Translations under genes and position numbers: made by a program
Shown here: positions 17,290 through 23,768 of the stretch, one piece after another
Position numbering within the stretch: the stretch's first letter is position 1
Layout: each line of letters opens with the position of its first letter
Assembly: GCA_937944295.1 (NCBI GenBank)
Contig: CALDZL010000070.1
Span: 1 to 40,179 of the forward strand
Length of the DNA stretch: 40,179 nt
Direction of reading: 5' to 3'
Origin: an uncultured Sphingorhabdus sp.
GTDB lineage: Bacteria; Pseudomonadota; Alphaproteobacteria; Sphingomonadales; Sphingomonadaceae
Notes under the pieces: generated by a model
Databases searched by the model: none
Told to the model about the DNA's origin: nothing
The model's input: only the letters and a program-made list of their open reading frames with translations

Positions 17290-17452
17290 CAGCCGCATCG
17301 GGCAGGTTTCCTGGCTTACGGATCATTGTCTGCCTATCCGACCTTCCCGAATTTCTTCAGTGGCGACTTGGATAGTGACTAACCGTTTACAGTTGCGGGG
17401 GCAGCCGAGGCTTTAAACCTCATTCCCTATTATTCCCATCTCTGGGCACCTT
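17290..17452 (-). promoter_or_regulatory. Cobalamin (B12) riboswitch
   Basis: On the minus strand this leader carries the landmark motifs of the adenosylcobalamin riboswitch in the right order. GGTGCCC lies at the 5' side (17444-17450), GCTGCCCCCGCAACTG at 17390-17405, GCCACTG at 17358-17364 and the B12 box AAGCCAGGAAACCTGCC at 17301-17317. It sits about 140 bases upstream of btuB. Binding of coenzyme B12 is known to lower expression of uptake genes downstream of such elements. The expression platform probably lies in 17160-17290. Confidence 0.97.
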
Positions 17453-17542
17453 ATGCGTGAGGCTCTAATAATGCGGCTAGTAAATGGCCGCAAGAGGTTT
17501 CTTAATCCTATGCAGCAAAGTACAAAATGATTATAGGAAGTC

Positions 17543-18472
17543 ATGGCTATTGATACCGATTTATTGCTGCGCGCTTATGCAATGGGTGTTTTCCCTATGG
17601 CTGATAGCCGTGATGATGATGAGCTATTCTGGGTAGAGCCGCAGATGCGGGCTATTATCCCGCTTGATGGATTGAATATATCCAAATCACTGCGCAAAGT
17701 TATACGGCAAGATCGCTTTGAAGTGACCAGTGATACAGCTTTTGAACAAGTAATTGCTCTGTGTGCGCAAAGTGCCTCTGATCGCGAAAATACATGGATT
17801 AACGCTGATATAGAGGAGGCCTTTATAGCGCTGCACCATCAGGGGCATGCGCATAGCGTGGAATGTTGGCAGATAGTTGAAGGGCAGCGCACTTTAGTAG
17901 GCGGTCTTTATGGATTAGCATTGGGCCGTGTATTTTGCGGTGAAAGTATGTTCTCGCGCGTTTCAGACGCATCAAAAGTGGCGTTGGTCTGGCTTGTAGC
18001 GCGATTGCGTATTGGCGGTTTTGAACTGCTTGATTGTCAATTTATGACCAATCATTTGGCCACTATGGGCGCTGTTGAATTACCGCAATCCGACTATCTT
18101 AAACTCTTGGAAAAGGCTCTTAGTCATCAACCATCAACCGCGGAATCAATCAAATCTTCTAAGGATTGTTCGCTTGGTTCTTCTGGTTCTGGAGCGGATT
18201 CAGGCCGTATAACAGAGGGTAATGGTTCTTGTGGAATAGTGATGGGAGCTTCTGGTTCTGGCTCGTTAGGTTCAGGAACAGTCGCTTCTGATGGTGCGGC
18301 AGGTTCTGAAGGCAAGGCAGGTGTTGGCTGTCGCGATGGAATTTGGGGCGCATTAGAGGGCGGGCTATCTGGTTCGCTTAAATCTGGATCGGTTGGCGCT
18401 GATGTATCATTAAAAGGCGGTTCGGTCTCACCAGGGAAAAGCATAATACAATCTTTAACCCAAACATCATAA
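17543..18472 (+). CDS. aat: Leucyl/phenylalanyl-tRNA--protein transferase with long Gly/Ser tail
   Basis: 309 residues. Aat adds Leu or Phe from tRNA to proteins with N-terminal Arg or Lys, marking them for ClpS/ClpAP degradation. The catalytic part is residues 1-193: MGVFPMADSRDDDELFWVEP, VFCGESMFSRVSDASK and LLDCQFMTNHLATMGA. The start follows AGGAAG. After residue 193 a 116-residue tail of Gly, Ser, Ala and acidic residues continues to the stop, ending QSLTQTS. The last 346 bases lie antisense to the 3' end of the DUF2155 gene, and the tail is largely the complement of that gene's Pro/Glu-rich segment. The tail is unusual for the family in general; whether it is functional is unknown. Confidence 0.93.
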   Translation: MAIDTDLLLRAYAMGVFPMADSRDDDELFWVEPQMRAIIPLDGLNISKSLRKVIRQDRFEVTSDTAFEQVIALCAQSASDRENTWINADIEEAFIALHHQGHAHSVECWQIVEGQRTLVGGLYGLALGRVFCGESMFSRVSDASKVALVWLVARLRIGGFELLDCQFMTNHLATMGAVELPQSDYLKLLEKALSHQPSTAESIKSSKDCSLGSSGSGADSGRITEGNGSCGIVMGASGSGSLGSGTVASDGAAGSEGKAGVGCRDGIWGALEGGLSGSLKSGSVGADVSLKGGSVSPGKSIIQSLTQTS

Positions 18473-18981
18473 AGACCATGTTCCACTACATTTTGTGCAG
18501 GGTTATTTTTGTGAAGCCAGCCCGAAAATATTTTACGCCACCTGACATCTTGATTGGTTCCTGGAGGGCGTTCTTTTACGAATAATTGTGTGAAAGCACC
18601 AATATCGGGATATGTCTCCCATGGCGCAGTGCGTTCGCAGGCTTGCACTTTTACGACCACATTGCCAAAACGAATGGATTCATCGGGATTAATTCTAATG
18701 TCTCTGCTTTTACCCGTACGTTTGTTGAGCAAACCAATGACAGCAACACGCTCAGCCATTGGAGTTGCGCCCAAATCATTTGCGGCAATATTTCTGTTGC
18801 TGCTACCACTTGGGACTTCATCAGGACTGACTTCGGTGATTTTGGGTTTAGGCTCTTCTTCTGAATTTGGCAGCATATCGCATGCTGAGATGAATAATGA
18901 TGCAAAAGTGATAGAGAGTAATGACGCAATATTGTGGCCATTATTGGTTGTGATCTTATTTTTGGGAACACCCAGTCTCAT
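18127..18981 (-). CDS. DUF2155-domain protein with Pro/Glu-rich tail
   Basis: 284 residues. The ATG at 18981 overlaps the NDUFA12 stop by four bases (ATGA), which favours it over the in-frame ATG at 18999. An N-terminal hydrophobic segment ends FISAC, a plausible lipoprotein site. Residues about 75-178 are DUF2155: AVIGLLNKRTGKSRDI, VKVQACERTAPWE, GWLHKNNPAQNVVEH and YDVWVKDC. Residues 179-284 are a low-complexity tail of Pro, Glu and Ser repeats. DUF2155 has no known activity; in alphaproteobacteria it follows the NDUFA12 gene, as here. The tail and the end of the domain are encoded opposite the aat 3' end. Confidence 0.87.
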   Translation of the reverse strand: MRLGVPKNKITTNNGHNIASLLSITFASLFISACDMLPNSEEEPKPKITEVSPDEVPSGSSNRNIAANDLGATPMAERVAVIGLLNKRTGKSRDIRINPDESIRFGNVVVKVQACERTAPWETYPDIGAFTQLFVKERPPGTNQDVRWRKIFSGWLHKNNPAQNVVEHGLYDVWVKDCIMLFPGETEPPFNDTSAPTDPDLSEPDSPPSNAPQIPSRQPTPALPSEPAAPSEATVPEPNEPEPEAPITIPQEPLPSVIRPESAPEPEEPSEQSLEDLIDSAVDG

Positions 18982-19364
18982 TGGCTGTCCGGTGACCATG
19001 CTTCATAATCACCCGTTGCGCTGGCGCGTTTTCCACCCACTTCTAATGCACCAGCAGGACGATGGGCATGGACAGTTCCTGTTAAATTGCCCGTTGCCTT
19101 TTTTTCCCAATCACGCTTAGGAGGCAATATATCTTGCGGTAATGCATCATAGGTTCCATGAAGCCATCCATGCCATTCTGGTGGAACGCGGCTGGAATCA
19201 TTACTTCCATTATAGATCACCCAGCGCCGCCCATCTTTTTTAGATGCAAAATAACGATTACCAAAATAATCTTCACCAACGCAATTTCCATTGCGGGTGC
19301 TGAATAACATTGTGCCAATGGTGGCGCCATTCCACCAAGTAAATATAGATCCAAGAAAGCTCAT
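18978..19364 (-). CDS. NDUFA12-family protein (complex I accessory subunit)
   Basis: 128 residues. A small soluble protein homologous to mitochondrial NDUFA12 (B17.2), an accessory subunit of respiratory complex I that is found in alphaproteobacteria. Hallmarks are IFTWWNGATIGT, NCVGEDYFGNRYF, RRWVIYNG and SRVPPEWHGWLHG. The C-terminal 40 residues are less conserved. The start is fixed by the family N-terminus; AAGGAT lies very close to the ATG, an unusually short spacing. It is coupled to the DUF2155 gene downstream by a four-base overlap. The nuo operon itself is not in the window. Confidence 0.95.
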   Translation of the reverse strand: MSFLGSIFTWWNGATIGTMLFSTRNGNCVGEDYFGNRYFASKKDGRRWVIYNGSNDSSRVPPEWHGWLHGTYDALPQDILPPKRDWEKKATGNLTGTVHAHRPAGALEVGGKRASATGDYEAWSPDSQ

Positions 19365-19456
19365 ATCCTTCGATTAAAAGCTAGCGCGTGATTTCGCAAT
19401 GAAAAACGGCATAGGATTAATATTATTTGCAATTCTTAATGTTTCAAATTCAGGAA

Positions 19457-20017
19457 TTATTTCCAGCGAATAATATCGCCCGCTTCAATCCCTAATTCTT
19501 TTGTTAAGCCAGCTCTTACTTCCAGAACGGCTATTGTAGGGTTTATAGAAGAAACGGAATCCGTGGAATAGGGCTTTGTATTGCGTGCTATGTTGGCAAT
19601 GCTGCCGTCTTCATTAATAAAAATAATATCTAGTGAGATAACAGTATTTTTCATCCAAAAACTTAATATCCCTGGTGTTGGATAAGGGAACAACATTCCT
19701 TTATCGTCTGCTAATTCAGTTCTAAACATTAAACCGCGCGCCTGTTCGGCTGCTGTAGCGGCTACTTCAACTGCAAAACTATGGGTGGATGCAATGTTAT
19801 CACCATTTTTTTTATCAATGCAGAGAGTTACGACATTCATACCAGCTTCGCTTATACCTGTTGGTTTACCAGCTGCACATTTTAAGCTATTAATGTCTTG
19901 TACCGCACTAATGTCATTTTCAGTCGATGATATGCCATCGGCTGAACAAGCAGACAAAATAAGAGAGATAAAGGATAAGGTAAGCCCACCAAAAAAGGAA
20001 ATTGATTTATTCATCAT
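19457..20017 (-). CDS. DUF192-domain lipoprotein
   Basis: 186 residues. A lipoprotein signal ends LILSAC. After a 40-residue linker, DUF192 occupies about residues 75-186 with FAVEVAATAAEQARGLMFR, GMLFPYPTPGILSFWMKNT, LDIIFINEDGSI and a closing LGIEAGDIIRW. The function of the family is unknown; it is a small beta-barrel found in many bacteria and archaea. It lies between the cold-shock gene and NDUFA12 on the same strand, an order often seen in alphaproteobacteria. The ORF begins with two ATGs in tandem (20017 and 20014); either could be used. Confidence 0.9.
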   Translation of the reverse strand: MMNKSISFFGGLTLSFISLILSACSADGISSTENDISAVQDINSLKCAAGKPTGISEAGMNVVTLCIDKKNGDNIASTHSFAVEVAATAAEQARGLMFRTELADDKGMLFPYPTPGILSFWMKNTVISLDIIFINEDGSIANIARNTKPYSTDSVSSINPTIAVLEVRAGLTKELGIEAGDIIRWK

Positions 20018-20100
20018 TCTAATCTCAACTCAATTATAATAAATTATAAAGCATAACTATCAAAAAATACAATATATCAAATGATTAATAATATTATGTA

Positions 20101-20688
20101 TCAATTAATATTATCTGTTAACAATCTTACTGCTGTTGCTAGAGGGCCTTTGCCTTGATCTTCAAATTGAACTTGTAGCATATAATTGTCTTGCGTAATA
20201 TTGATACCCGCTTCTCGCAAGGTTTCCATATGGACAAAAATATCCGCATCGCAAGAATCACTAATTAAAAAGCCATAGCCTTTTACACGGCTAAACCACT
20301 TAATCTCTGCGATTACAAATTTTTCATCTGCGGCAAAAGGTGGCAATAGATTGTCATTATCGACATTGTTCCAGTCTTCTTTATAAGCATCGCTTATATC
20401 GATTTCTAAAATCTCAACCACATGACGGCCTTTTGCTCCTTTAGCTGAAATATAGTTTACATTACAGCCTTCGGGCAGGTCGCGCCGACCTATAGTTTCA
20501 ATAACGCTACTGTGCACTAATATATCTTGGTCGCCATGATCCGGAATAATGAAGCCAAATCCACGTTTCCTATCAAACCATTTGATAATACCCGTTTCTA
20601 TAACTTCAGCATTATCATTATCTTTTATAATTTGTTCTGAATTTTCTTCATCATTATGTAATTTATTTTCTGTGATGTTATTATGCAT
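20101..20688 (-). CDS. Double cold-shock-domain protein
   Basis: 195 residues with two cold-shock domains. The first (about 32-99) has [17 protein letters not shown] and DILVHSSVI; the second (about 125-192) has [16 protein letters not shown] and DIFVHMETL. Both RNA-binding motifs are recognisable, with an acidic spacer between. Such tandem proteins bind single-stranded nucleic acid and act as RNA chaperones; in alphaproteobacteria they are typically tied to stationary phase or stress rather than cold. The N-terminal 30 residues are acidic and Asn-rich. The ribosome binding site is weak. A small hairpin with 7-bp arms (20724-20744) lies 36 bases upstream of the start. Confidence 0.93.
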   Translation of the reverse strand: MHNNITENKLHNDEENSEQIIKDNDNAEVIETGIIKWFDRKRGFGFIIPDHGDQDILVHSSVIETIGRRDLPEGCNVNYISAKGAKGRHVVEILEIDISDAYKEDWNNVDNDNLLPPFAADEKFVIAEIKWFSRVKGYGFLISDSCDADIFVHMETLREAGINITQDNYMLQVQFEDQGKGPLATAVRLLTDNIN

Positions 20689-20723
20689 TATCTTTATATT
20701 TCATTATACTAACTAATATTATG

Positions 20724-20744
20724 CTGAATTTATGAATAATTCAG
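20724..20744 (-). promoter_or_regulatory. Inverted repeat upstream of the cold-shock gene
   Basis: CTGAATT and AATTCAG (20724-20730 and 20738-20744) are separated by seven bases. On the mRNA strand of the cold-shock gene it is preceded by a run of six G. It could be a leader hairpin or a binding site. The rest of the 275-base spacer 20689-20963 is AT-rich with nothing else recognisable. Confidence 0.35.
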
Positions 20745-20963
20745 CCCCCCACTATATATTTATGCTTTAATATAATTACTAATAGCAAAAATCATACTCT
20801 CTAACATATTAAGCTTAACGCTTTCTTCAGAATGATTCGAGAGTGACTATTTCGGGTACATTATAGGGCTAAGATTTACAATTTAATTATATCCATTCTA
20901 TCTTGAATTTAGAATATTATGTTATTTTTCAATAGTATTTTGATGTAATTATTTTCTATTAGA

Positions 20964-21674
20964 TTACCCATTGTTTTTACATAATATCTGGCCAGAGCCT
21001 GCAGATTTTATAATGCAATTGGCTTTACCCAATATTTCAATTTTCCCAGCTCCATTATTTTCGATATTTGCTACTTTGGAGACTGTAATACGCGTATTTG
21101 CCGTTCCTTTGTGAACGATTGTTGCATTTTCAGTAGCTAAACCAGCGGCTTCAATTATACCACCACCATCGATTAAAAAGTCTGATCGAGATGCTATTCC
21201 TTGATTTATATTAATTCTGCCATTGCCTTGCATGCGAATGTTAAAATCATCTATTTTGGCAACTTTTACATCAATTACACCCGCGCCTAAAATAAGGAAT
21301 TTGGTTTTCTTTGCGTAAACTTTGTTAATGGTAACGGAGGCATTACCGCGAATGGTAATATCCTTCAACCTTCTAGTAGATATAAATATCTCAAGCGGGA
21401 GGGTGTTGGAATTTTGACTTCTTCTTGTTATGTGAGATCGTTTTAAACTAATTTTTAAAGTCGAGCTATTACGGCTAAATTGTATTTCATTGAGCTGGTT
21501 TCTACTTCCAGTTGCTCTTGCAGATGTAGGCACATCTGTCGTGATATTTACAACTAAATTGCCAGTTATTTGTATATTTTCAAAATTACCTATCGCAAAT
21601 TTTCTCTCAGCAGCTCGACTATTTGTTGGAATAGCGACAAGAGCGAATGACAGCAGAAAGATAATAAATTTCAT
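20964..21674 (-). CDS. Secreted head-GIN (DUF2807) beta-helix protein
   Basis: 236 residues. The ATG at 21674 begins a standard signal peptide (MKFIIFLLSFALVAIPTNSRA); the frame is open to 21773, but that upstream part covers the carD terminator, so 21674 is chosen. The mature part is a DUF2807 right-handed parallel beta-helix: FENIQITGNLVVNI, NEIQFSRNSSTLKISL, DITIRGNASVTI, and repeated short turns ending NGAGKIEILGKANC and SAGSGQI. The function is unknown; such domains are found in periplasmic or surface proteins. It lies 100 bases downstream of carD, beyond a terminator, so it is probably transcribed on its own. Confidence 0.82.
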   Translation of the reverse strand: MKFIIFLLSFALVAIPTNSRAAERKFAIGNFENIQITGNLVVNITTDVPTSARATGSRNQLNEIQFSRNSSTLKISLKRSHITRRSQNSNTLPLEIFISTRRLKDITIRGNASVTINKVYAKKTKFLILGAGVIDVKVAKIDDFNIRMQGNGRININQGIASRSDFLIDGGGIIEAAGLATENATIVHKGTANTRITVSKVANIENNGAGKIEILGKANCIIKSAGSGQILCKNNG

Positions 21675-21726
21675 TAATTTATTATATAGATTATTTATAT
21701 TTTGTACAGGTGCATAAAAGATAAAT

Positions 21727-21754
21727 AAAAAGAGCGCCAGGATAGACGCTCTTT
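21727..21754 (-). terminator. Intrinsic terminator after carD
   Basis: On the minus strand AAAGAGCG and CGCTCTTT (21747-21754 and 21729-21736) form an 8-bp stem with a ten-base loop, followed by a short T-run. It begins 22 bases after the carD stop codon. Confidence 0.85.
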
Positions 21755-21775
21755 CAAATAATAATGGTAGCAATA

Positions 21776-22300
21776 TTATTCGGTTTGGTCATAATATTGC
21801 GGAGCAGCAATGTTCAATATCTCTAATATTTTATCTAAGGCAGCAGGTTCATCGGTTTTCTCCATTGCAGCTAATTCACGCGCTAATCGACTAGAGGCTG
21901 CCTCAAAAATTTGACGTTCCGAATAGCTTTGTTCTGGTTGATCTGCTGGACGGAAAAGATCACGCGTTACTTCTGCAATAGCAACCAAATCACCGCTATT
22001 TATCTTGGCTTCATACTCTTGGGCGCGGCGTGACCACATGGTGCGCTTAACACGAGGCTTCCCTTTTAATGTGTGCATGGCTTCTTTCAATGTTTTATCA
22101 GATGATAATTTGCGCATGCCAACGCCTTCTGCTTTGTTAAAGGGAACACGGAGAGTCATTTTTTCTTTTTCAAAACGAAGAACATAAAGTTCCAATTGTA
22201 TCCCTGCGATCTCTTCATTTTGTAATTCAATGACGCGGCCAACCCCATGCTTAGGATATACAACATAATCACCGACATCAAAAATTGCTTCTATAGTCAT
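21776..22300 (-). CDS. carD: CarD-family transcriptional regulator
   Basis: 174 residues. CarD binds the RNA polymerase beta subunit through its N-terminal Tudor-like domain (DVGDYVVYPKHGVGRV, LELYVLRFEKEKMTLRVP) and stabilises open complexes with its C-terminal helical domain. The Trp used for promoter contact is in KRTMWSRRAQEYEAKI. In bacteria it often tunes rRNA and stress promoters together with ppGpp. AAGGG precedes the ATG. It has its own terminator at 21727-21754 and an AT-rich 284-base upstream region (22301-22584) that presumably holds its promoter. Confidence 0.95.
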   Translation of the reverse strand: MTIEAIFDVGDYVVYPKHGVGRVIELQNEEIAGIQLELYVLRFEKEKMTLRVPFNKAEGVGMRKLSSDKTLKEAMHTLKGKPRVKRTMWSRRAQEYEAKINSGDLVAIAEVTRDLFRPADQPEQSYSERQIFEAASSRLARELAAMEKTDEPAALDKILEILNIAAPQYYDQTE

Positions 22301-22584
22301 AAAACGACCCTTCTTAATATTATAAATTTTAGAAAATTCTGTAATTCCGACTATACTATAATCTCATACAAAATATAAATCCATGTGCGCAGTCCAATAT
22401 CTTACTTTAATTATATGATGTGCTGATACTGCTTTAACTTCATTTCCAGCTCAGATAGCAGATTCGCGCAAATTATACAATCTCTGCTTATATGGACAAT
22501 GCCAATGTATAAATTTGTTTATAAGGCTATAAGGGATATAAATCTAAACCTTACTGTAGTCATATAAAGGGCTGATACCTGATA

Positions 22585-23121
22585 TTATATAACATTAGGT
22601 ATTTTAGATATATCGCTGTCAGTATTAGTTGCTTCGCTTTTTACTGTATCTTTGTCAATTTGACTCACGTCGACCCAGCATAAATCCTGCCATGTTAATA
22701 CTCTATCATCATGGCTCCTGATGGTGATCTTTTTAATTGGCTTTTGGTCGACTTGATCGACGAGTACGGGTGTGGATGGGATGCCCGTTGCCCATTTTTC
22801 ACCCCATTGCCTAAGACCAATCATGACGGGCAGAAGGTCTAGGCCTTTTTGTGTCAACCGATATTCCACTTTACGTCTATCATCAGGACAGGGGGTTCTT
22901 GCCAAAATACCACCGTCTGTGAGACGCGCTAATCGGTTTGCTAAAATGTTACGGGCTAAACCAATTTTATTCAAAAAGCCTTCAAAATGCCTTATATCAT
23001 CAAAAGCAGATCGCAAAATCATAAACGACCATTTCTCTCCCATTAAGCTGAGCGCATGGGGGAGGGCGCAGTCACTGTCTTCTGTAATATGCGAAATTTT
23101 ACTGTGTTTTAAGTTCGTCAT
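22585..23121 (-). CDS. HxlR-family winged-helix regulator
   Basis: 178 residues. The MarR-like HxlR domain spans about residues 18-110: CALPHALSLMGEKWSFMILR, FEGFLNKIGLARNILANRLARLTDGGIL, and the wing RTPCPDDRRKVEYRLTQKG. C18 occupies the position of the redox-sensing N-terminal Cys used by several HxlR regulators. The C-terminal 65 residues form a less conserved tail with a VDQKPIKKITIR element. It is divergent from a CC_3452-type gene, with a 137-base spacer that contains a near-perfect 32-bp palindrome. It therefore probably controls itself and that neighbour (inference). The ligand or signal is unknown. Confidence 0.92.
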   Translation of the reverse strand: MTNLKHSKISHITEDSDCALPHALSLMGEKWSFMILRSAFDDIRHFEGFLNKIGLARNILANRLARLTDGGILARTPCPDDRRKVEYRLTQKGLDLLPVMIGLRQWGEKWATGIPSTPVLVDQVDQKPIKKITIRSHDDRVLTWQDLCWVDVSQIDKDTVKSEATNTDSDISKIPNVI

Positions 23122-23161
23122 TTTTACACTCTAACGGTTAATTTTTAAAATTCAAAAAAAT

Positions 23162-23193
23162 AATAAGTTTTTAGTTGCAACTTAAAACTTATT
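23162..23193. promoter_or_regulatory. 32-bp near-perfect palindrome, candidate HxlR operator
   Basis: The half site AATAAGTTTTTAGTTG (23162-23177) is mirrored in 23178-23193 with one mismatch; the centre is AGTTGCAACT. A second related inverted repeat CAACT-N7-AGTTG lies at 23212-23228. The palindrome starts 41 bases upstream of the hxlR-like start and ends 65 bases upstream of the divergent gene, where an operator controlling both promoters would be expected. Confidence 0.75.
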
Positions 23194-23258
23194 TTATTAA
23201 ATATTGATTCGCAACTGATTAATAGTTGTAAATTGAACATGAAACTAAGGAATTAATA

Positions 23259-23606
23259 ATGTCTCTCTCCCAAAACACTAAAAAAATATCCATTCATATA
23301 CTTTCGTTTTTTATGGCGATAAATTTTGCGATTTTGACGACGGTGATTGTGCCCACAGCACAGGCCGCAACTGGCGCTAGCTATTATCAAGTGGAATTAA
23401 AAGAAGTTAGTAAAAAGGATAAAAAAATTATTCGCGGCACAATGATTAGATGCACTGATACCAATTGCCGTGGAAAGAAAGCAGTCTCAAACACCGCTAG
23501 CATGTGTGCAAAGATCGCACGTACTTTTGGGCCGATTAAATCTTTCTCTGCTGGCGGTGAAGCTTTTGATGAGAGCAAATTGGCAAAATGTAATGAAAAG
23601 GCTTGA
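23259..23606 (+). CDS. CC_3452-type small secreted protein
   Basis: 115 residues. A long signal peptide ends AQAA before TGASYYQ, so the mature protein of about 80 residues is periplasmic. It has four cysteines, in MIRCTDTNCRG, SMCAKIAR and LAKCNEK, likely two disulfides, and the motif FGPIKSFSAGGEAFDESKLAKCN typical of this small alphaproteobacterial family. No function is known. It is divergent from the HxlR-type regulator and presumably under its control. The terminator-like hairpin comes only 82 bases after the stop. Confidence 0.8.
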   Translation: MSLSQNTKKISIHILSFFMAINFAILTTVIVPTAQAATGASYYQVELKEVSKKDKKIIRGTMIRCTDTNCRGKKAVSNTASMCAKIARTFGPIKSFSAGGEAFDESKLAKCNEKA

Positions 23607-23656
23607 TTTCATATTTTTCAATAATTTGTAATATAAATTACTACATAATAGATGCT

Positions 23657-23733
23657 TATGGAGACCCAATGCTCTTGTCAGGGTAACTGCACTGGTTCAT
23701 ATCTGTGAAAGATATGGGCTAGTGCATTTTTTT
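23657..23733 (+). ncRNA. Candidate small RNA or attenuator upstream of rsh
   Basis: This stretch can fold into a small stem ACCC/GGGT (23664-23667, 23681-23684). A long terminator follows, with outer arms TGCACT/AGTGCA (23688-23693, 23721-23726) and inner arms CATATC/GATATG (23698-23703, 23711-23716), then seven T. A CATAAT -10-like box lies at 23644-23649. It is either a small RNA, the 3' UTR of the upstream gene, or a leader controlling rsh, whose ATG is 36 bases downstream. The 5' end is a guess. Confidence 0.35.
23688..23733 (+). terminator. Intrinsic terminator before rsh
   Basis: A two-part stem (23688-23703 with 23711-23726, with a few internal mismatches) and a seven-base loop are followed by TTTTTTT. 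It ends transcription from the CC_3452-type gene or the candidate RNA above. Confidence 0.85.
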
Positions 23734-23768
23734 GTTGCATATTATGCTATATATACCATCTTATAATC

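Noticed and set aside
18554-19120. 188-codon open frame on the plus strand
   Set aside because: Antisense to the DUF2155 and NDUFA12 genes, both well supported. No ribosome binding site or domain pattern.
21675-21773. N-terminal extension of the DUF2807 protein
   Set aside because: It would translate across the carD terminator, and the signal peptide begins at 21674.
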